A stretch of DNA of 64,000 nucleotides from Anolis sagrei. Its lineage: Eukaryota > Chordata > Lepidosauria > Squamata > Anolidae. This document shows positions 62,801 to 64,000 of this stretch, one piece after another. A model generated the notes under the pieces. It saw nothing but the letters and a program-made list of their open reading frames with translations, had not been told where the DNA came from and made no database searches. Within the stretch, counting starts at the first letter, position 1; each line of letters starts with the position of its first letter. The stretch lies in assembly GCF_037176765.1 (NCBI RefSeq), contig NC_090034.1:22793375-22857374 (forward strand), in the 5' to 3' direction. The position numbers were made by a program, and so were the translations under genes.

Positions 62801-64000
62801 AAGTCACATCTGGTTTCTGTTTCTAGGTTGTGTATATATGTTACATGATTTAGGAGAGGTTCCAGATGGCCTGCAAAAGGCTGCACATGGCCTATAGGGC
62901 ACCCCTATCCCTTATTTAAATCAACCTCAAATGACTTGATAAGAAATGTGTCTGATAAGCCGTTATTATTGATCTCATGAAAAGAAACCATATATAATGT
63001 GGATTCTAAGTGTTGAGGATTTTGAAGCTCCTCTGGAATAATGGATGAGCACAACCAATTCTCACCCTAAAAAGAAGGCGAAAGAGAACTTTTTCTGGTG
63101 AAGCAAATATGCATATCTGAATCAAAGTTACTCTTTGGACTGCATATTTTTTTGAATGTCAATCACTTCTCAGTTCAAAAACTGCATTAAAATTAATGCA
63201 CCATTGCAGAGGCCCTCTTGTCTCTCCATGGAAGCAGGACTCTGTGCATAAAAGCAATGCTCTGTACTGTTGAAGGCTTTCATGGCTGGAATCACTGGCT
63301 TGCTGTGTGTTTTCTGGGCTGTAAGGCATTGTTCCAGCAGCATTCACCTGCATCTGTGGCCAATGCCATCTTCAGAGGTCCTGCTGGCAGTGAAGCAAGT
63401 GGAGTGTATAATATACCTGTGGAATGTCCAGGGTGGGAGAAAGAACCCTTGTCTGTTTGAAGCAAGTGTGAATGTTGCAGTTAGCAAGCTTGAATTAGCA
63501 TTGGAGTAGCCATGAAGTTTGCAATGTCAATCAGTGAGGGTATCTGCATAGAGATAGCCTGGCCCCTGTTGCCTGGAGGCACCCTCTGTTTGGGAGGTAT
63601 TAACTGGCCCTTGATTGTTTGCCATCTGGATCTCCCCTGTTTCTAAGTGTTCTTTATTTACTGTCTTGATTCTGGTGTTTTTTAAATACTGGTAACCAAC
63701 AGAACCTCTGAAGATGCCGGCTGTAGATGCAAGCAAATGTTAGGAGAGAATGCTGCTGGAACATGGCTATGCAGCGTGAAAAAACTCACAGCAACCCAGT
63801 GATTCCAGCCATGAAAGCCTTTGACAAAAGAGGGGTTGGCGAGGATGCCATTTTCCACTGTAGATTTATAAGATGAGACCCAACAGTATGCTCTTCTGTT
63901 GCATATTCTTTTTTTTAATGGTCTCTTTTGCAGAATTCCACAAAGGCCAAACAAGAAGACCCAGAGAAAGAGGAGAAAATCACCACACCGAAAGAAGAAC
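34615..64000 (+). CDS. PDILT: PDILT, testis protein disulfide isomerase-like chaperone (3' end cut by window)
   Basis: Eleven exons: 34615-34807, 39605-39811, 49791-49924, 51174-51311, 51687-51797, 52234-52359, 54436-54633, 56694-56814, 56954-57135, 61634-61711, 63934-64000 (incomplete). Borders are AG/GT and all phases agree, giving about 518 residues; human has 584. Layout: signal peptide [21 protein letters not shown], a lysine-rich segment, then thioredoxin folds a, b, b', a' and an acidic/lysine tail. Diagnostic matches to human [68 protein letters not shown] and [11 protein letters not shown]. Redox sites are SGAS (69-72) and SHNC (414-417), so disulfide exchange is not expected. In mammals PDILT works in the spermatid ER with calmegin and CALR3 in folding ADAM3. 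N-glycosylation sequons include NET in exon 1, NST in exon 3 and NLT in exon 7. The ER-retention end lies beyond the window. Confidence 0.93.
35020..35560. mobile_element. Cluster of palindromic MITEs in PDILT intron 1
   Basis: About 35,025-35,153 begins AGGCCCTTTCTACACTGCC and ends GCAGTGTGGAAGGATCC. About 35,280-35,395 has two inward arms (ATTATATGGCAGTGCAGACT, AATCTGGATTATATGATAGT). About 35,457-35,550 begins ACCACATCTACATTGCCATA and ends TATGGCAGTGTAGATGCAGC. Confidence 0.6.
35730..37330 (-). mobile_element. BovB (RTE) LINE, reverse transcriptase to 3' end
   Basis: Reading the minus strand from the right: [20 protein letters not shown] and [20 protein letters not shown] (about 37,170-36,960); then after an inserted [24 protein letters not shown] (the YADD box) and [20 protein letters not shown] (about 36,560-36,400); then YFGH-like, [30 protein letters not shown] and [15 protein letters not shown] (about 36,000-35,770). 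This is the longest BovB copy in the window, about 1.3 kb without the MITE, 5'-truncated and with several frame breaks. Confidence 0.9.
36591..36911. mobile_element. hAT MITE with perfect 8-bp target duplication, inside BovB
   Basis: CAGTGGTTCCCAACCATTCC at the left and AGGTTGGGAACCATTG at the right are inverted repeats. GCATACAA stands on both sides (36,583-36,590 and 36,912-36,919); BovB reading resumes on either side (…EHIMGHVG and the upstream RT). Near the right end GGTCCCTGGTCAAGTGGTCC is a short internal repeat. Confidence 0.92.
37560..37830 (-). mobile_element. R4-like LINE tail (antisense), (TTA)n and CR1 piece
   Basis: TTACTGACACAAAAATACAG, then GACACAGCAAACGAGATATA and GTCGAACACTTCCCAAGCGT, is the reverse complement of the 3' end at 3,660-3,765. 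It lies between ATT microsatellites (37,577-37,602 and 37,708-37,742). 37,745-37,830 is an antisense CR1 end (ACTTCTAGTCCAACTCATTG). Confidence 0.65.
38100..38235. mobile_element. Palindromic MITE, CTTCTACACTGCC family
   Basis: Starts GGGGCTCCTTCTACACGGCC and ends TAATTTAGAAGGAGCCTAAA with paired TCCAGATTATCTGCATTTAA-type arms. Confidence 0.55.
38471..38585. mobile_element. hAT-like MITE fragment
   Basis: AGGGATGTCAAACTCATTTT at the left and GCAGGCCTTGAGTTTACACA at the right resemble the ends of a widespread amniote hAT MITE (CAGGGGTGTCAAACTCATTT). Its right terminus is decayed. Confidence 0.4.
38790..39240 (-). mobile_element. Penelope-like element 3' tail, long copy
   Basis: Antisense: GTTGTTGAAGGCTTTCATGG, GGGTTGCTGTGAGTTTTTTG, TCCTCAGAGGTTATGAGGTC, GTCTGTTTGAGGCAAGTGTG, AAAGCCTGGCTGCTTCCTAC, then TTCAGTACTGGTAGCCAGAT at the coding side. 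It corresponds to 27,990-28,300 of the coding copy. Confidence 0.8.
39345..39460 (-). mobile_element. Antisense LINE 3' tail
   Basis: GATTGGGACTCAAAGCAGCT, then TACATATTAAAATGG, matches the tail type at 18,690-18,780. Confidence 0.4.
39605..39811 (+). other. PDILT: PDILT exon 2: thioredoxin-like domain a with both active-site cysteines lost
   Basis: The exon completes codon 65 and reads [15 protein letters not shown], aligning with the PDI site FYAPWCGHCKALAPE. Tryptophan is leucine and both cysteines are serine. The fold residues remain: FGKVDV, the EYPTLKFF cis-proline segment and the closing NPIDCK. Human PDILT has SKQS here, so both lineages lack the cysteines, but the flanking residues differ. 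Exon phases are 1 at each side, so it could be skipped in frame. Confidence 0.9.
39928..39967. repeat. (TAA)n microsatellite
   Basis: Thirteen or so TAA/CATAA units; no retroelement recognised on either side. Confidence 0.85.
40656..41280 (+). mobile_element. Unclassified repeat, possible solo-LTR fossil, copy 1
   Basis: It starts near TGTTGAAAATAGCAACCTTC and runs to about CTCTAACAGTTCAAAGACAT. A second full copy lies inverted at 59,780-60,440 and a short third at 54,195-54,305. Both long copies carry a TCTA microsatellite at the same place. TG at the start and CTAACA near the end would suit an LTR, but flanking duplications were not found. Confidence 0.5.
41281..41714. other. PDILT intron 2 sequence, nothing recognised
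   Basis: No known repeat or gene signal seen. A short internal echo (CAAAAGATTATGG near 41,434 and AAGAGATTATGGCTT near 41,358) is not enough to call a family. Confidence 0.4.
41715..41885 (-). mobile_element. tRNA-derived SINE, antisense head fragment
   Basis: AAGTGGTACCTATTTATCTA, CTCACATTTGCTTTTGAACT, GGAGCTCACCCTGACGCAGG, CTTCAAACTGCCAACCTTTC (antisense B box) and TTAACCTGCTGTGCTAAAGC: the tRNA-like head and part of the body. Confidence 0.75.
42090..42660. mobile_element. Possible LTR fossil
   Basis: A non-coding block with an antisense TATA-like CTTTTTATAACC near 42,386, and no similarity to the other families here. Composition and length would fit an LTR-type terminal segment read on the minus strand; termini could not be fixed. 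Confidence 0.2.
42860..43328 (-). mobile_element. tRNA-derived SINE, full length, antisense
   Basis: From the (CAA)-type tail (AACAACAACTTTATTTATAT) through GGGGACTCAGAGCAGATTAC, CCAAGCCAAGGAGCCTGTTG, CTCACATTTGCATGTTTTTG and GGCTTCAAACTGCCAACCTT to GGTTCAACCCGTTGTGCC. About 470 bp and the most complete Sauria-type copy in the window, with box B (antisense) at about 43,262-43,272. Confidence 0.85.
43330..44500. other. PDILT intron 2 sequence, nothing recognised
   Basis: No repeat family, exon-like frame or structured element was recognised. The small open frames here have no vertebrate protein character that I know. Confidence 0.45.
44513..45090. mobile_element. hAT element, SPIN-like left part, second copy
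   Basis: CTTAATACAGTTCCTTATGT, GTGGTGACCCCCAACCATAA, GCTACTTCATAACTGTAATT, then the internal module (GGGAGTTGTAGTTGCTGGGA, CTACAATCAAAGAGCATTCT twice, GGATCTGGACCAAACTTGGT), ending CTGATGGTCTTTGGTGACCC. Both terminal inverted repeats are eroded. Confidence 0.6.
45190..45330 (+). mobile_element. Penelope tail, short sense copy
   Basis: TCCGAAGATGCTAGCCACAG, ATGCAGATGAAAAGACAGGA and GAAAATGCTTCTAGAATACA match the last 100 bp of the element at 28,200-28,300. Confidence 0.6.
45655..48220 (+). mobile_element. L2-clade LINE, 2.5 kb, endonuclease end to 3' tail
   Basis: A 5'-truncated copy in PDILT intron 2. Blocks in order: AP-endonuclease end ([10 protein letters not shown]..., [12 protein letters not shown], 45,690-45,790), ORF2 linker ([17 protein letters not shown], 46,020), FADKVALIR (46,315), RT start ([23 protein letters not shown], 46,600-46,680), [20 protein letters not shown] (46,840-46,900), [17 protein letters not shown] (47,023-47,073), YADD at 47,121-47,132, [14 protein letters not shown] (47,225) and a C-terminus matching the L2 at 1,363. 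Frame changes occur near 46,100, 46,680 (where about 20 nt also seem missing) and 47,135; the last 270 codons are open. 3' end: AAAATAAAATAAAT-type tail. Confidence 0.92.
48395..49735 (-). mobile_element. CR1 LINE, RT palm to 3' end, split by a Penelope tail
   Basis: Minus strand from the right: [20 protein letters not shown], then [10 protein letters not shown] (49,670-49,460; RT motifs of CR1, with the GVPQG box changed to GVPEA). Then a FADNTTLG-like stretch near 49,380, [19 protein letters not shown] (49,310-49,258), and past the insertion [20 protein letters not shown] and [20 protein letters not shown] (49,160-49,020). The 3' UTR at 48,395-48,700 carries CCAGTCCAACCCCATTCTGC. Confidence 0.85.
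49160..49258 (-). mobile_element. Penelope tail inserted in the CR1 copy
   Basis: GTGTTGTTGAAGGCTTTCAT, GGGTTGCTGTGAGTTTTCTG, GGCATTCTCTCCTGACGTTA: antisense tail end only, 99 bp. CR1 coding sequence continues on both sides, so it is the younger insertion. Confidence 0.8.
50162..50363. mobile_element. Fold-back hAT MITE, CAGGCATGGG family
   Basis: Ends CAGGCATGGGCAAACTAGGG and CCCAAGTTTGCCCATGCCTG; arms of about 85 bp pair almost fully (TTTCAATTCCCACAATTCCT with AGGAATTGTGGGAATTGAAA). Flanks CTTTATCA and CTCTACCA match at 6 of 8. In PDILT intron 3. Confidence 0.8.
50493..50650 (-). mobile_element. Sauria-type SINE 3' half, antisense
   Basis: AGTAAAGGTAAAGGTTTTCC, CTGACATTAAGTCCAGTTGT, GTCCAACTCTGGGGGTTGGT, CATTGTCCGTAGACACCTCC: the non-tRNA half of the SINE read on the minus strand. 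Confidence 0.8.
52040..52164. mobile_element. Fold-back hAT MITE with target duplication
   Basis: CAGTGGTTCTCAACCTGTGG to GGTTGAGAACCACTG; flanks CTCTAAAG (52,032-52,039) and GTCTAAAG (52,165-52,172) match at 7 of 8. It ends about 70 bp before PDILT exon 6. Confidence 0.88.
52680..53660. mobile_element. (GAT)n and possible solo-LTR fossil
   Basis: (GAT)n lies at 52,703-52,726. From about 52,895 to 53,660 a non-coding block ends with an AATAAA-like TTTAATATACATTCTC and then CACCGGACTCTGGTGTGATG, the layout of an LTR R/U5 end on the plus strand. No internal retroviral genes adjoin it. Family not identified. Confidence 0.35.
53818..54190 (-). mobile_element. L1 3' UTR-like segment, antisense
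   Basis: TTTCCAAATAATTTTTATTA and AACATTTACTAGG, followed by T-rich and purine-rich sequence, are the reverse complement of a squamate L1 3' end (…AATAAAAATTATTTGGAAA). No coding part is in view. Confidence 0.45.
54195..54395. mobile_element. Short copy of the 40,656 repeat and a LINE tail with (AAAT)n
   Basis: 54,195-54,305 (ACAGTAAGCAATCTGAAATA, GAGAAGGTTGCTATTTCCAA) is antisense to 40,650-40,760. 54,310-54,395 (CCTGAGTCGCCTGCGGGCTG, ATATGGGCGGGATATAAGTG, then AAAT repeats) is a sense LINE 3' tail. It ends about 45 bp before PDILT exon 7. Confidence 0.65.
55075..55680. other. PDILT intron 7: MITE remnant, otherwise nothing recognised
   Basis: About 55,110-55,180 (TAATTCCACTTTAACTGCAA, ATATGGAATCCTGGGATTTG) is part of a GTGCATCTACACTGT-family MITE. 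The rest has no recognised element. Confidence 0.45.
55695..56195 (+). mobile_element. L2 LINE 3' end with (CAAA/TAAA)n tail
   Basis: [20 protein letters not shown] and [20 protein letters not shown] stop (55,725-55,890) are the final ORF2 codons, with internal loss compared with the copy at 47,790-47,970. The 3' UTR ends TTGTACACCACTCTGAGTAC and a CAAA/TAAA run at 56,137-56,188. Confidence 0.8.
56358..56415. repeat. Purine tract, (A)nG
   Basis: An uninterrupted A/G run with mostly A between 56,358 and about 56,410. The antisense frame through it encodes only FFFFLFL and is not a gene. Confidence 0.85.
56954..57135 (+). other. PDILT: PDILT exon 9: domain a' with SHNC site
   Basis: Reads [19 protein letters not shown]; the tyrosine of FYAPWCGHC is histidine, tryptophan is kept, the N-terminal cysteine is serine and the C-terminal cysteine is kept. 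Human PDILT has SKKC at this place, so the one-cysteine state is shared. The fold residues [10 protein letters not shown] and the [10 protein letters not shown] cis-proline segment are intact. Confidence 0.9.
57320..59139. other. PDILT intron 9, left half: possible LTR-like or unclassified repeat, then nothing recognised
   Basis: 57,470-58,270 begins TTGCACTCCAGGCCTGGGAA and is non-coding with a poly(A)-like patch at 57,570; it may be an LTR-type fossil read on the minus strand, but this is weak. In 58,280-59,139 I see nothing recognisable. Confidence 0.2.
59140..59470 (-). repeat. Unclassified interspersed repeat, copy 3 (partial)
   Basis: ACACTGAGAAATATCCCAGT and GGACACTTCAGCCTCTTTTC match, antisense, 22,045-22,105 of copy 1. 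Confidence 0.5.
59510..59778 (-). mobile_element. tRNA-derived SINE, second family, antisense
   Basis: TTTTTTTCCATGTCAGGAGT, GACTTGAGAAACTGCAAGTC, GTGGGAGGCTTCTCTCATAT, GGAGCTGGAGCTGACAGAGG, TTGGATTTGAATCTGTGATC (antisense B box GGATTTGAATC) and GGGTTAACCCATTGCTCCAC. The body differs from the Sauria type. A small piece recurs at 30,100-30,145. Confidence 0.75.
59780..60440 (-). mobile_element. Unclassified repeat, possible solo-LTR fossil, copy 2 (inverted)
   Basis: Antisense to 40,656-41,280: GTTAGGGACAAAGATATGCA, (CTAT)n at 59,843-59,884, AAGTGTTCTTTCAGTTGCCC, CTTCATGTATTCAGCATACA, GATCACATGGTTTGCAGCCT, GGCTGCTATTTCCAACA. The two copies differ by many substitutions, so neither is recent. 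Confidence 0.55.
60441..61150 (-). repeat. Unclassified interspersed repeat, copy 2, with a CR1 end inserted
   Basis: Antisense to 21,260-22,130: CATCACATGAGTTAAACTCA, GGAGGGAACTCTGAACACC, CATTGCCCAACTGTCAGCAG, AAAAGTAATACTGACTGTGT, CTCTCAATGTGATGAGGAGG. A tandem pair inside it (TCTTATATCCTATGGGATTT and TCTTATATCCTGTGGGGTTT) lies at 60,718 and 60,811. The CR1 3' end (GGTTGGTCTGGATGGCCCAT, CAACTCAATGATTCTATGAT) occupies about 60,483-60,580. Confidence 0.6.
61210..61395. mobile_element. Palindromic MITE, GGGCCCTTCCAGACAGGCCC ends
   Basis: Starts GAGGGCCCTTCCAGACAGGC and ends AGTGTTTGTCTGGAAGGGCC; the arms ATATCGCAGGATCTGATCCT and GGATCAGATCCTGGGATATA pair. Related to the GGCCCCTTCYACACTGCC family. 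Confidence 0.7.
61933..62617. mobile_element. CAGGCATGGG hAT MITE interrupted by other sequence
   Basis: The left arm (CAGGCACGGGCAAACTTGGG, 61,933-62,040) and right arm (GGAGTTGAAGTCCAAAACA to TAAGTTTGCTCATTCCTT, 62,535-62,617) belong together. Flanks TTATATCC and TGATATCC match at 7 of 8. Between them lie about 120 bp of unknown sequence and a Penelope tail. Confidence 0.65.
62190..62530 (+). mobile_element. Penelope tail, sense, inside the MITE
   Basis: CTAACATCTCCCAACAAAGG, GGTCAATTGCAACATTCACA, CACAGATATATAAACCTCAC, GATGCCTGCCATAGATGTGG, GTGAAACGTCAAGAGATAAT, GTGATTCTGGCCAGGAAAGC. Confidence 0.8.
62640..63240. other. PDILT intron 10, right part: nothing recognised
   Basis: No gene or repeat family recognised here. 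Confidence 0.4.
63262..63826. mobile_element. Fold-back Penelope-tail element (second copy)
   Basis: 63,268-63,385 (TTGAAGGCTTTCATGGCTGG, GCTTGCTGTGTGTTTTCTGG) and 63,703-63,823 (CCTCTGAAGATGCCGGCTGT, CACAGCAACCCAGTGATTCC, CATGAAAGCCTTTGACAA) are inverted copies of the Penelope tail end. The centre is the antisense tail body (CTTGTCTGTTTGAAGCAAGT, AACTGGCCCTTGATTGTTTG). It ends about 110 bp before PDILT exon 11. Confidence 0.75.

Noticed and set aside
34615-64000. PDIA1, PDIA2 or PDIA3 as the identity of the second gene
   Set aside because: Those keep CGHC at both sites; the [13 protein letters not shown] and [11 protein letters not shown] blocks and the degraded sites match PDILT.

Overview
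The window is from a squamate reptile, most likely an iguanian or other lizard close to Anolis in repeat content. It holds intron-rich vertebrate genes embedded in BovB, L1, L2, CR1, Penelope, R4-like and Helitron remnants, tRNA-derived SINEs of the Sauria type and many short hAT-like MITEs. Nothing bacterial, viral-genomic or CRISPR-like is present. No tRNA or rRNA gene was recognised.

Two protein-coding genes are supported, both on the plus strand. CCDC63 (about 10.4-25.0 kb) has ten exons whose splice phases agree throughout and give a 550-codon frame. Its protein belongs to the outer-dynein-arm docking family (CCDC63/ODAD1) and in mouse is needed for sperm flagella. Its 5' end is unsettled: a CpG-rich block at 6.8-7.3 kb ending in a good splice donor is a candidate non-coding first exon. 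PDILT (34.6 kb to beyond the window end) has eleven exons in view, coding about 518 residues. It is the testis form of protein disulfide isomerase. The first thioredoxin site reads SGAS instead of CGHC and the second reads SHNC, so it looks like a redox-dead chaperone. About 100 bp upstream of its ATG is an exact ERSE-II match (ATTGG-N-CCACG), which suits an ER chaperone gene.

Layout: 0-7.5 kb is repeats (L2 nested in L1, R4-like LINE tails, a GATA-rich minisatellite, a tRNA-SINE, a SPIN-like hAT element). 7.5-10.3 kb is L2, BovB and MITEs. 10.4-25 kb is CCDC63, with repeat-filled introns including a 142-bp tandem array and a hAT insertion 42 bp before an exon. 25-34.5 kb is intergenic, with a 182-bp perfect direct repeat around a hAT relic, a Penelope GIY-YIG fragment, a Helitron helicase end and a CRE/CCAAT block. 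34.6-64 kb is PDILT; its large introns hold a 1.6-kb BovB copy, a 2.5-kb L2 copy and a CR1 copy.

Taken together this is a male-germline gene pair in head-to-tail order on a repeat-dense background. All gene and family names come from recognising translated sequence by eye; repeat family names need a library search.
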